NCBI RefSeq assembly: GCF_030272615.1
Contig: NC_081406.1
Span: 263,342,624 to 263,406,623, forward strand
Source of the DNA: Cryptomeria japonica
Taxonomy: Eukaryota > Streptophyta > Pinopsida > Cupressales > Cupressaceae
Direction: 5' to 3'
Length of the DNA stretch: 64,000 nucleotides
Every line of letters starts with the position of its first letter. The first letter of the stretch is position 1. Positions 11,993 through 23,825 of this stretch are shown here, piece by piece. The notes beneath the pieces were generated by a model. It was not told the origin of the DNA, did no database searches, and was given only the letters and a program-made list of their open reading frames with translations. The translations under genes were made by a program, and so were the position numbers.

Positions 11993-14900
11993 ATGTATAA
12001 GAGGGATGCACCAAAGCTGAACAAGTCGAGTTTCTCTACATGGCAGAAAAGGATGAAGCTGCACCTATCAGGAGTTGGAGAATATGTTGTATATTATTTG
12101 GAGAATGATTTTATCACACCGAGCACCTATCCATTGACTATGGAAGAGATAAAAGCAAATCAAGAACATATCCAAGCAATGATTGAAATAACATCTGCAT
12201 TGACCGATTAAGAGTTTAATGATCTAGAAGGCTGTAATGATGCAAAGGCAATGTGGGACAAGCTCATATCTGTGTATGGAGGAGATGAAGATGTTCAAAG
12301 AGCAAAAGTGGATAGTCTAAGAGGACAACTTGAATCTATGAGGATGAATGAAGGTGAGAACATAACCCAGTACAATACAAGACTAAAGGAGATTGTCAAT
12401 CAAATCAAAGGAGCAGGTGGAACTATTGAAGAAAAGGATATAACAAGTAAGTTGTTAAGAACCCTTCTATCGACTTATGCAATCCGAGTCTCTGCAATCA
12501 ATGAATTGAGGTCTGTACCTAATATGCCAGTTTCTTTAGATGCTACTATTGGTAAGCTACATGCATTTGAGTTAAGTAACTTTGATAACAGTGGGTCATC
12601 GGTAAATAAAGTTGAATCTGCATTTAGTTCTTGTCATATTGGTGAATCTGATGATTATAATGATAGAATGAATAAGTACACTAAAGGGGATCACAGTGGA
12701 GCAAGTGAAAGATTTCATAAGAACATGGAGGAAGTACACAAACTGTATGAGGAAATCAGAAAGCAAGAAGAGTTTGAAGCACTATTAGCCAAAAGGTTAC
12801 CGAGAGGCAAAGGTAAGTATAAAGGAAAACTACCTTTGAAATGTTTCAATTGTGATAAGATAGGACATATGGCTTCTAACTATCCTGACAAAGATTCTAC
12901 TGAAAAAAGAGATTACCGAGATGATAGACAGAAGGATAATCATTACAGAGGACACCGAGACTTCAAAAGAAGAGATAGAAAGTCATGCTTAATAGCCGAT
13001 GAGGAATCCAATGATGATAAATCAGATGAAACTGATACAGAGGAAGTGGTTTATGTGGCTATCAAAGATGGATTAGATGAAGAAAGGTATGAAGAAAAAG
13101 TCCTTATATCTCACATAAATACTAATGATTCTTGGATCATAGACAGTGGATGCTCACATCACATGACAGGTGATAAACACAAGTTTGTTATGTTAGAAGA
13201 CTATGATGGAGGCTATGTAAGATTTGGTAATGATGCACCATGTCCAGTAAGAGGTAAAGGATCCATAACACTTCTTGACAATGCAAGATGCAATGATGTT
13301 TATTGGGTTGAAGGTTTGAAATACAATTTGTTGAGTGTAGCACAGCTAAACAATACAGGATACCGAATATAATTTTAGAAAGGAATTGTCAAAGTTCATG
13401 ACAAGCATGGAAAGTTAGCTGCTACTGGAACACAAACAAAAGGTAACACATTTCACCTTGACTCAACTCGAAATAAATGTTTGTATGCAAAGATAGATGA
13501 TACCTGGTTATGGCATAAAAGGTTTTGTCATGTAAATTTTGATAATATGATCAAAACAAGCAAGAAGCACCGAGTAAGAGGTCTACTGAGTTTGGAAAAA
13601 CCTGAGAATGCTATGTGCTGAGGATGCCAGATGGGTAAAATGACAAGGTCAAGCTTTACAAGTAAGTCTTACACTTCTAAGGGAATTTTAGATCTTGTGC
13701 ACACTGATCTTTGTGGTCCTATGAAAGTTCAAAGTTATTATGGTGATAAATACTTTATATTATTTGTGGATGATTACTTAAGGATGATGTCAGTAATGTT
13801 TTTAAAAGAAAAATCTGAAGCTTTTCAAATGTTTAAATGGTACAAGGCAAGAGTTGAAAATGAAACAGGAAGACAACTGAAATGTCTTAGATCAGATAGA
13901 GGAGGAGAGTTCACTTCTGATGAGTTCAACTTATTCTGCAATGATCATGGTATAAAAAGACAAGTCTTTGCGCCAAGAACTCCACAACAAAATGGAATAG
14001 TTGAGAGAAGAAATAGATCTATTGTGGATTGTGCCAGAACCCTGATGATTGAAAAGAAAGTGCCACAAATATTTTGGAGAGAAGCAATAAGCACTGCAGT
14101 TTACACCCTGAACCGAGTACAACTAAAGAAAGGTACTTTGAAGACACCATATGAAATATGGTATGACAAGAAACCTAATGTAAGTTATTTTAAAATCTTT
14201 GGAAGTAGATGCTATGTACACAAGGATGATAGAAATGGCAAGTTTGATCAGAAAAGTGAAGAAGGAACATTTCTTGGTTATTCTTCTAGAAGTAAAGCAT
14301 TTAAATGTCTGATCAAATCATCTAACAAAATAGTAGAAAGTGCAAATGTGAAAATTGATGAATTTGCAGAAAGAAATGATGAAGGAAATTCGAAGGAACC
14401 AAAAGATTATGATGAATTTGTCTATGTTCAACCGACAAGTCCTACCGAGAAACCTGCAAAAGGAAATGAAGAAAATATCCAGTTACCGAGTGATGAAGAA
14501 GAACATACAGAGCCTACTAAGCTTGTATTAGCCAAATATGTCAGAAGACATCATGCACCAAGTTAGATTATAGGAGATAAGGATGATCCAGTGATGACAA
14601 GGAACAAACTGAGATAGAACACATGTCTGATATCTGAATTTGAACCGAGAATAGTGAAAGAGGCATTTAACAGTGAAGATTGGATAAATGCTATGACAGA
14701 AGAGATTGATCAGATCAAGAAGAATGACACATGGACACAGGTCCCAAGACCGAAGGACAAAAATGTAATCGGTACAAAATGGATTTTCAGAAACAAGCTG
14801 AATGAAAAAGGAGAGGTCATTCGAAATAAAGCAAGATTAGTTTGCAAAGGTTATGCCCAAGAAGAAGGAATTGATTATGGTGAAACTTTTGCACCTGTAG

Positions 14901-16177
14901 CAAGACTTGAAGGAGTAAGAACATTGTTGGCATATACTGCTTACAAGAATTTCAAGGTATATCAAATGGATGTCAAATCTGCATTTCTGAATGGTATATT
15001 AGAAGAAGAAGTTTTTATTGAACAACCTAAAGGATTTGCTGAAGACAATAATAAAGATCAGGTATGTAAATTGAACAAAGCTTTATATGGTCTGAAATAA
15101 GCATCGAGAGCATGGTATGAAAGATTGCACTCTTATTTAATCAAGATTGGTTTTATAAGAACAAGTGAAAACAACAATATTTACATGAAGAATGATGAAA
15201 ATGGAATACTGATCTCAGCCATATTTGTTGATGATATTATATTTTGTGGGAATGACTCTCTATGTAAGAACTTTGGAAATGAAATGAGCAAAGAATTTGA
15301 GATGTCATTAATCGGTGAGATAAAGTATTTTATAGGTTTACAGATACTGCAAATGAAAGATGAGATTTTCATTACTCAATCCAAGTACATAAAGGAAATC
15401 TTAAAGAAATTTGGAATGGAGGATTCAAAACCAGTAAGTACTCCTATGACTACCAATTGTAAACTATCAAAGAATGATGAATCTGCATTTGTTGATGAGA
15501 CACTTTACCGATCCATGATTGGAAAGTGGCAATATGTTGTTCACAGTAGGCCAGACATAGCACATGCAGTAGGTATAGTTGCAAGATTCTCTGCAGATCC
15601 TAAGGAAACACACATGACAACAATCAAGAGAATTTTTAGATACTTGAAAGGCATTGAGGATTATGGCTTAGTATATCAGAAAAGGAATGATTTTGATTTA
15701 AAAGTTTATATTGATGCTGATTGGGCAAGCAACATTGATGACAGAAAAATCACAAGTGGAGGAGCTTTCTTTTTAGGAGAAAGACTAGTGAGTTGGCTTA
15801 GCAAGAAACAAGGATGTGTTTCATAGTCAACAAAAGAAGTTGAATACGTTGCTACAACATTAAATTGTACCAACATAGCATGGATCAAACAACTACTGGA
15901 AGGTATAAATGAGAAAGTTATCGAGCCAGTAACTATATTTTGTGACAATACTAGTGCCATTAACATTTCAAAGAATCATGTTATGCACTCTAAGACAAAG
16001 CACATCTCTATCAAATATCATTATCTTAGAGAAGAAGCTCAAGAGAAGAAAGTGGTGTTGGAGTATGTTAGCACAAAGGAACAAATAGCAGATATCTTCA
16101 CCAAGCCACTACCAAGGGACACTTTTGAGTATCTCAGAGGTAAGTTAGGGGTCCTACCCCTATCTTCTACTCACTGA
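11993..16177 (+). pseudogene. Copia-1 gag-pol polyprotein, one frame with eight stops
   Basis: All domains from the ATG at 11993 to the final TGA (1,395 codons) are in one frame with no frameshift. Order: UBN2-type gag (about 12030-12520); zinc knuckle CFNCDKIGHMASNY at 12842-12883, where the last Cys is Tyr; protease WIIDSGCSHHMT with Asp at 13142; integrase HHCC region near 13510-13630; core with HTDLCGP, RSDRGGEF and QQNGIVERRNR (D, D, E present); RT from 14654, ending in FVDD (15224-15235) where many copia elements have YVDD; RNase H 15700-16100. Stops: TAA 12209, TAA 13370, TAG 13376, TGA 13619, TAG 14564, TAG 14615, TAA 15098, TAG 15824. Catalytic motifs outlast the reading frame, as expected after recent inactivation. 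Confidence 0.93.
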
Positions 16178-16580
16178 CTGAGTTCAGTGAAAGCATCAAT
16201 TCGATGACTCTACAAAATATCTTTTAGAAGTTGATGCCGATTTACACACTTTAGGATGTTTTCTAAAGGTGTACAGGAAATAATACATGGAACAGGAATT
16301 GAAGACACAAATGCTCTGACTGAGACTAAAGTTGACACATAACAACAGAAAATCACTTCATACAGGAAGAAATTATGTTTTAGTTCTTTACTTTTTGGCA
16401 TTGTTGTCAAAGGGGGAGAAGACTGAGGAAAAAGCAAGACTGGAGAAGAGGAGAAGACTAATGTATGGGGGAGAATTCTGATGACAGAAGGAGAGCATTT
16501 CAGCATTTCAAAATCTCACAACAATCCGAATCAATTAGGTCAAATCAATTGGTTTTGCCATCAATGCCAAAGGGGGAGAT
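16178..16580 (+). other. Copia-1 3' untranslated region with polypurine tracts
   Basis: Between the gag-pol stop and the 3' LTR. It contains CAAAGGGGGAGAAG near 16408, a GGGGGAGAA near 16466 and the LTR-adjacent AAAGGGGGAGA (about 16569-16579). The last is the expected plus-strand primer. The upstream ones are extra polypurine-like motifs. Confidence 0.75.
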
Positions 16581-18112
16581 TGTTGGCATTTGGCATTATA
16601 ACAAACAAGGAGAGATTGTTTCCATTTCAATAAGGATATTGAGAAGGTTGTTGATGATTATGGATATAACTGATTAAGGATGTTTACTGTCTTAATATTA
16701 TTATTTTGTCATTGATGTCAAGAAATTGATTTTCTATTCAGTATGATGTTGCCATATCTTGAGAAGTATGATTTGATGAGTATAAAGATGTCGGTAAAAG
16801 ACACAGAAAGAATATGATGAATAAGGGGAGAAATAAGTTATTCAATGGGCAACTATTACCAAGCTAGACAATGATGAGATCATGATGATTAGATTGTTTT
16901 GATATCCTATATATGTTATTGATTGAAAGGTTAATACTATACTATGTTACCAAGCAAAGAACCTAGTCAGTAAACCCTAAGGAACCTAGTCGGTAAACCC
17001 TAAGGTTATTGCTATCGGTTAATGAAGGCAAAATGTCTACCGAGTGAAGTTTAGTATTTACCGAGTTGCAACCGAGTAATAACAAAATACATTAAATGAT
17101 TACATGCATTATTTAATGAAGGAAGCTGATGAGCTAGCTATGATTAAATGATTGGTATGTCATGAATGAAGTTTGTTAAAGAATCTATGGCAAAGGAAAA
17201 TCGGTAGGAAGATCTACAACTTAGATTGAACCGCAATACCCTAGCACAAGTTCCAAGAAATGTATGCAAGTTCTGAGGCAGGGTAAAATGTTTTCAGATC
17301 AAAGGATACATTGAACCTGGACAAAGTTTGAAGATCTGATGGCTATGATTGATCATGGGAAATGTGATCAAGGAGATTAAGCGGTTGGCGAATTGTTTAT
17401 AAATAGGGAACTGTTGATAAACAATGTATGCGGGCAAGTGTATGGATAGGGATGCTACATAGTGATTACCGAGCACAGAAGCTTGAAGATCTGTTTTGAA
17501 TAACAGAGTATAGAGCCCAACAGATGGACAAGATTAGTTCTATGTCTATATTGTATTGAGCAAATAAGAATCCACTTTAGCATTTTAGATGTGAATTTGC
17601 AGATAGATTTTTATTACTGTTATTTAGTGAAGTGACAGAAAATCTCTTAACCGAGTGGACTTAACCGTCTTATTTGTAAAACCCTCTAGCAAGGTGACAT
17701 TCTGATTGAGTGTTTGAAATCCTTTAACAAGGTCACTTCTAACAAGGTGAAGATCCTAACAGATCTGAGGGAAATCCCTTAACCGGGTCACATCTAGCAA
17801 TGTGTTTTGTAATCTTTAACAGGATTTGCTTTTAACCGAGCATACTCTAGAAGAGTATATTTCTTAGTGGGTCCGAAATCCCACAGTGGTTTTTCCCTAT
17901 TTGGGTTTCCACATTAAATCTGGTATTATGAGTGTTATGATGTTTATATGCTTTTGAGTTTGCATGTTTAGCAGTTTTGGTTATATTACTGAAGTATATG
18001 TTACTGAGGTTGAATATGATGTCATTATGGAAGATTAAGTTTGTATGATTCAACCCCCCTCTCATCTTATTAGCTTGGCATTTGTACTTATCTTTAAGTA
18101 TCAGAACTATCA
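16581..18112 (+). repeat. Copia-1 3' LTR
   Basis: TGTTGGCATT to CTATCA, preceded by the polypurine tract and followed by the TTAAA duplication. Telo-boxes are at 16972-16980 and 16995-17003 and a TATA box at 17398-17405. Confidence 0.95.
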
Positions 18113-18407
18113 TTAAATTAATATCCCACTCAAAAATCCCAATAAAATAATATTTAAATTTTCAAAATAAAACATATATTTAATATTTATTTTCCAGCTC
18201 ACAATTTATCCTTCCACCAAATAACAATTAAAAATTAAAACAATTAACAATAATATAAATATATTTATTACTAAGAATAAGAGCACTTTAAAATATTAAA
18301 TTAGTTAATTATTAATATGAATATCCCACATAGGTTATTTTTATATTAATAACTTAATACATATAAAATACCACTACAAAACTAATTAGACCCCAGCATT
18401 AAGAAAT
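18113..18407. other. TTAAA duplication and AT-rich host segment between Copia-1 and LINE
   Basis: Begins with the right-hand TTAAA (18113-18117), then AT-rich DNA continuous with the sequence left of Copia-1. No gene. Confidence 0.6.
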
Positions 18408-18425
18408 AACATTTGAGCAATAAAC
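18408..18425. repeat. Left target-site duplication of the LINE
   Basis: AACATTTGAGCAATAAAC matches 33424-33441 (AACATTTGAGAAATAAAC) at 17 of 18 bases. A variable-length duplication of this size is typical of target-primed LINE insertion and delimits the element. Confidence 0.8.
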
Positions 18426-18467
18426 TTACCATCCATATAAGATTCTGGATAAGAAGGAGCTTCGGAC

Positions 18468-20474
18468 ATGATGAGCTCTACGCAAGCAAGGTGGCTTCGA
18501 GTGGGAAATTTTTTCAAATTTCATGGCGAAAGACTCACCAGGTTTGGTCAGGTGCTCAACAAAGATGGTAGAGGCTCAATGGGAGACAAAAAATAGTTTT
18601 TGATTGGTTCAGGTCTAATATCTAACTCTTCCACTTGGTCGAACAATATCCCTTTGAGATCAATTAGAATAGATGGTAATAGTGAGAGGCCTGGGGTTTG
18701 GAGGGGTCGTAGTGATTTTGGATTCTTTTGAAACAATGGGACAAGACCTCATTGCTATCACCCTAGTGCTTGGCGTCCCCCGTGTTGGACTTGGGAGGGA
18801 CAAAATAAGGAAAACCCTCCTCGAAGACACGATGAGGCTGATCCTTTTGTGGGGTTTCGACCTGTACGATAGACGGGTAGGCGACTGTCGAAGGATTTTG
18901 GTTATGCCAGAATGTGGGCTCCTTGTGAAGGGGACAAGAAGAAGGTAGAAATGAAGATATGGGTTCCCAAGGAAAAGAAAAATACGGGAACCGCATCCAA
19001 GGTATGTTCTCAACCGCCTTCAAATAGCTCTCTAGTTATTAATATTGATCATTCGGGGTGGAATGATGTTGTCTACTGGCATAAGGAGAAAGGGTTTTTC
19101 TTCAAATGGGTCGGGGAATGGCTGGGCTTGGGGAGAGTGAAGCAATGGTGTGCTCAAAGTTGGAATTGCAAGGTAGAGATCAAACCTTTACCAAATGCTT
19201 TTTATTTGGCAATCTGTGAAACAAGGGTGGATAAGACATGGATTTTGCTGAATGGACCATATATGATGGGAGGAATGGGTTTTTTCCTTAATGAGTGGGA
19301 ACCCAACTTAAACCCACTTCAGGAGAAGATTGGAGAAGTCCCTATGTGGACAAGATTATATAATATTCCCTTTGAATTTTGGGATATGTATACTCTACAG
19401 GCCATTGGCAACAAATTGGGTAAATTTATTCAGGCTGCTGAAGGGGTTGAGAGTAAAGATTTCAGTTTGTATTATAGAATTTGTGTGAGAAGGAATATTT
19501 CAAACCCACTCCCCAAAGAGATTGAGTTGTGCACAAATGTGGGGGAGGTTGAAGAAATGGTTGAAAGGTACAACATTTGCAAATCCTTTGGGCATACTGA
19601 CCTAGAGTGTTATAAAGATGAGAAAGGTAAGTTAGGATTCTCTGAGGTGTATTTGAACAAGGTGATTGAGATGGCTTTGTGTAGGGAGGTAGTGTCTGAG
19701 GATAAAAAAGAGTTGGAGAGGGGTTTTGTGGCGACTCAGGAGGATTGCATGGGGAAACATTTTGGAGATAATGAGGAATGTAATCCTACGGGGTTTTTTT
19801 GTCGGGATGATGAATTACTGAGAGACCAATTTGGTCAGTCATTTATTGTTGGACAACAAGTGTAAGGTATTCCTAATAATGTAGAGAAGATTGTACATAC
19901 TCCTGTGGTTCCAACTAGTGGGAGGAAGTCAGTTTATGATTCATAGAAGAACCCCTCAGATGAGCCTATGCAAGTGAAACCAAACGAAAGGATACACGAA
20001 CAAATGATTACTGTGGATGTTATTCTTACCCCCACAAAAAACTCTTCAGTGCCAGAAAAAATAGTTTATACTCCTCTTGGTGACTTTTCACCACCACGGG
20101 CGGAAGGAAATCCCTCTAAGGGATTCAAGAACAAGATTTTGGATTCTTCGGTTATACTAGAGGAGGAGATTATGTGCAGAACCCTTTTTTAGAAGTAAGA
20201 TTATAAAGAAAGGAGTGGTGGGGTTCGTCCCTCGGCTGGGGGATGTGATAAGTTTTCTGAATCTAGGGCAATCTATGGAGGGGACAAATCTGGGAGCGAC
20301 TCTCTTCATGAAAAGCAAAAGAGAGCAAGGAGTGATGAAGACATTGAGGAGGATACAAAGAAGGAATTTTCATTTTCAGATGGAGAGGCTAGTGTAAATT
20401 TTGATGAAGAGGATATTTTGGAAAAAAGAACTATGAGCCAAACCTGCTCAAAGATTCAAAAAACCGTTGATTGG
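18468..20474 (+). pseudogene. LINE ORF1 (DUF4283-like, zinc knuckle)
   Basis: Nucleic-acid-binding ORF1 protein of plant L1-type LINEs. One frame runs from ATG 18468 through about 20474 with in-frame stops (three before 18880, then at 19863, 19944 and 20190 among others). Residues from about 19040-19400 match the DUF4283 pattern: WKEKGF..KWVGEW-like start, then the WNCKVEIKPLPNAF and TWILLNGPYMMGG motifs, then VPMWTRLYNIPFEFW. A zinc knuckle follows near 19570-19612 (YNICKSFGHTDLEC), apparently missing its first Cys. The C-terminal third is hydrophilic and acidic/basic, as usual. ORF2 starts about 115 bases downstream. Confidence 0.8.
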
Positions 20475-20588
20475 TGAGAAGAAAAGAAGGGGGTGGATGT
20501 CAAATAGGCTTAGACTAGAAATGGCTGGTAGGACCAAAGGACAAAAGAACTATGATCCGGGAAGGGTATTAACCTTCCTAGGGGGGCA

Positions 20589-21260
20589 ATGAAGATCCTA
20601 TCTTGGAACGTCAGAGGCTACAATGCCTTTGATGAATGTCGCTTGATCAAGTAATGTCTTGATCATGAGCGATCGACTTAGTTTTTTTATAGGAAACAAA
20701 ATGCAAACGGTGGAATTTGAGTTATTGATTAGATAATGGAAGAAATGGAATGGTCTTTGTATTGATTCTGTGGGGGCTTTGGGAGGTTTGGCTGTCCTAG
20801 GCAATCCTCATAAGGGTTCGGTGTCCTCTATTGGCGGTGGCTCCAATTGGAAGCTCCTAAAATTCCAAGGGGTCGATCAAGATTTGGTGTTTTATTACAT
20901 CAATGTGTATGAATTTGTAAGTACCATCCACAAGAGAGAATTAGGGTGTACCCTTTCCAATGAAATCCAGAGGTTTGTTTCATCACTTATTTTTGTGGGA
21001 GGGATTTCAATGCCACAATATGTGCATCTGACAAGGTTGGGGGAGTTGGGGGCATCAAACAAATTCAGGTAGACTTTCAGAATTTTATTTTTGAAAATAA
21101 TATGGAGGAAATAGACCCTAGAAAAGAATGATTTACTTGGACTAATAGAAGGTTTGGCTTCTCCAATTTAGTTGAGTGATTAGATCAATTTTTGTGGTTG
21201 GTGCTTAGGAGTTGTGCCCCTTTGTCTTTGAGTCTTTCATTTTGTCTTACTTTGGTTCAG
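20589..21260 (+). pseudogene. LINE ORF2 endonuclease domain (APE type)
   Basis: ORF2 begins MKILSWNVRGYN at 20589, the conserved start of plant L1 endonucleases, which nick target DNA to prime reverse transcription. Further signatures in shifting frames are GRDFNATI near 21000 (normal GDFN), FTWTNRRFGFSNL near 21130 and an SDHYTI-like site near 21255. Many stops (for example in the first 40 codons) show heavy decay. Its ATG lies downstream of ORF1, as in other bicistronic LINEs. Confidence 0.75.
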
Positions 21261-21399
21261 ATCATTATACCATTTCCCTTCACATTCAAACTGATAACAT
21301 TCCAATTTGACCCCCCTTTAAATTTGAGATGATGGTTCAAAGAGCTGGACTTGTTGAACCTAATTGAATCCTGGTAGTATAATGCTTCAGTTGTGGCAG

Positions 21400-21846
21400 G
21401 TACACAGGCTTTTTGTTTTTTTAGAAACTTCAATTTGTGAAAGAAAATCTTAAGAAATGGAATAGGATTCATTTCAAGAATATTTTTTTGGACAAGGAGC
21501 ATATTGAGAAAGAGTTGGATAGTTTACATGAATCAGTCATTTAGAAAAGGGATGCATGATGTTGAATTTCTACAAGAGAAGAGCCTTTTGAAAGAATATT
21601 CTGAAATCTTGGCCAGAGAAGAACAATATTGGAAACAAAATTCAAGGGAAGGTTGGCTCAAGGCTAGGGATAGAAATACAAAATTCTTCCATGCTTCAGT
21701 GAAAGCCAGAAGATTTAGGAACAAAATTTTAGAGATTAAAGATCGGCATGGGAATTTGTTGTCCAAAAGGGAGGATATCAATAATGATGTAGTTCAACAT
21801 TTCTCTACACTTTTGAATTCAGATGAGAGAATTGTTAGGAACTTTG
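21400..21846 (+). pseudogene. LINE ORF2 endonuclease-RT linker, 5' half (cut by Copia-2)
   Basis: Open frame reading WLKARDRNTKFFHASVKARR and then LLSKREDINNDVVQHF, the conserved 'W...D.NT.FFH' linker that precedes the RT in plant LINEs. It ends at NFDG where Copia-2 enters, and the text resumes after 29509. Confidence 0.85.
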
Positions 21847-21851
21847 ATGGT
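21847..21851. repeat. Target-site duplication of Copia-2 (ATGGT)
   Basis: ATGGT on the left matches 29505-29509 on the right. Confidence 0.9.
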
Positions 21852-23352
21852 TGATAGTTCTGATACTTAATATAAGTATAGATCCAATAGCCAACAAGGT
21901 GAGAGGGGGGGGGGGTGAATCATACAAACTTAATCATCCATAAAAACATCAGATTCAACCTCGGTAACATATATATCAGTCATATAACCAAAACTGTCAA
22001 ACATGCAAACTCAAAAGCATATGAACAATATAAACCTCATAACACCAGATTTAACGTGGAAACCCAAATAGGGAAAAACCACTGTGGGATTTTGGACCCA
22101 CTAAGAAATATACTCTTCTAGAGTATGGTTGGTTAAAAGCAAATCCTGTTAAAGATTACAAACACATTGCTAGATGTGACCCGGTTAAGGGATTTCCCTC
22201 AGATCTGTTAGGATATTCACTTTGTTAGAAGTGACCTTGTCAAAGGATTTCAAACACTCAATCAAAATGTCACCTTGTTAGAGGATTTACATATAAGACT
22301 ATTAAGTCTACTCGGTTAAGAGATTTCCTGTCACTTTCACAAAATAACAGTAATACAATCTATCTGCAACTTCACATCTAAAATACTAAAGCAGATTCCT
22401 ATTTGTTCAATAAAATCTAGACATAGAACTAATCTTGTCTATCTGCTGGGCATCAATACTTTGTTATTCTAATAGGTCTTCAAGCTTCTGTGCTCGGTTA
22501 TCACTATGTAGCATCCCTATGCATACACTTGCCCGCATACATTGTTTATCAATAGTTTCTTATTTATAAACAATATTCTAACCGCTTAATCTCCTTGATC
22601 ACATTTCCCATGATCAATCATAGCCATCAAATCTTCAATCTTGTCCAGGTTCATTGTATCTTTCGATCTGAAAATGTTTTACCCCGCCTTGGAACTTGCA
22701 CATTCACCTTGGAACTTGTGTTAGGGTAATGCGGTTCAATCTGAGCTGTAGATCTTCTTGCTGACTTTCCATTGCCTTAGATTCGTTAACAAACTTTGTC
22801 CATGACTTACCAATCATTGATCCACTCCAGCTCATCAACTTCTTTCATTAAATATCACATGTAAACATTAAATGCATTCTGTTATAGCTCGGTTACAACT
22901 CGGTGAATACTAAACTTCACTCGGTAGACATTCTATCTTAATTAACCGACTATGATAACCTTAGGGTTTATCGACTAGGTTCCTTAGTGTTTACCGACTA
23001 GGTTCCTTGCTTGATAACATAGTATAGTATTAACCTTTACATTTTACAACATATGTATGATGTTAAAACAATCTAAAACATCAAGATCTCATCATTGTCT
23101 AACTCGGTAGCAGTTGCCCATTGAATATCTTATCCCCTTATTCATCATGTTCTTTCCTATGTCTTTACCGACTACTTTATAATCTTCATATCATATTTCT
23201 CAAGATATGGCAACATCATACTGAATTAGAAAATCAATTTCTTGACATCAATGAAAAAATAATAATATCAAGATAGTAAAACATCTTTAATCAGTTATGT
23301 CCATAATCATCAACAACCTTCTCAATATCCTTATAATGTAATATTGCCAACA
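21852..23352 (-). repeat. Copia-2 3' LTR
   Basis: Reads TGTTGGCAAT to CTATCA on the minus strand. It has one perfect telo-box (22971-22979 as TTAGGGTTT) and a degenerate second (22984-22992), plus TTTATAAATA at 22561-22570. Confidence 0.93.
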
Positions 23353-23825
23353 ATCTCCCCCTTTGGCACTGATTTGATCTTTAAAAGATTCGGATTGCTG
23401 TGATTCTGAAATGCTAAAATGCTCTCCCCCATTCATTAGACTACTCTTTTGTTTTCAGTCTTCATTTCAACCTTCTCAGGTCTTCTCCCCCATTGGTAGG
23501 TCTTATCCTCCTTAGGTCTTCTCTCTGTTAGGTAGGTCTTCTCCCCATGGGGTAGGTCTTCTCCCCCTTTGACAACAATGCCAAAAAGAAAAAGAACTAA
23601 AACATAGTTTCTTTCTGTAAGAAGTTATTTCCCGCTGTTGTGAATCAACTGTGTCTCGGTCAGACCATTTGTTTACAATTCCTGTTCCTTGTATCATTCT
23701 CTGTATTATTCCGGTATTAATTCCAATACACTTTCAGAAAAACATTCTAAAGTGTATCACTCTAGCATCAACTCCCCAAAAGATATTCAATAGAGTCATT
23801 GAAGTGATGCTTTCACCGAACTCGG
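23353..23825 (-). other. Copia-2 3' untranslated region with repeated polypurine motifs
   Basis: On the plus strand the word aggtcttctcccc and variants recur at about 23478, 23498, 23514, 23535 and 23554. On the sense strand this is an array of GGGGGAGAAGACCT-like units. Together with the LTR-adjacent tract at 23353-23365, these look like multiplied polypurine tracts. Confidence 0.75.

Larger units (their letters stand above)
10408..18112 (+). mobile_element. Copia-1: Ty1/copia LTR retrotransposon, complete structure, dead coding region
   Basis: A 7.7-kb element with two LTRs of about 1.52 and 1.53 kb, an initiator-Met-type primer site (TGGTATCAGAGC, 11930-11941), a single-frame gag-pol region, a 3' untranslated region with polypurine motifs, and flanking TTAAA duplications. 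Domain order gag, protease, integrase, RT, RNase H defines Ty1/copia. Over the first 375 bp of the LTRs I count 11 substitutions and one indel by eye (about 3%), mostly transitions, so insertion is not very recent. Copia-2 belongs to the same family in opposite orientation. The LTR length and repeated polypurine motifs recall the SIRE lineage, but lineage needs a phylogeny. Confidence 0.95.
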
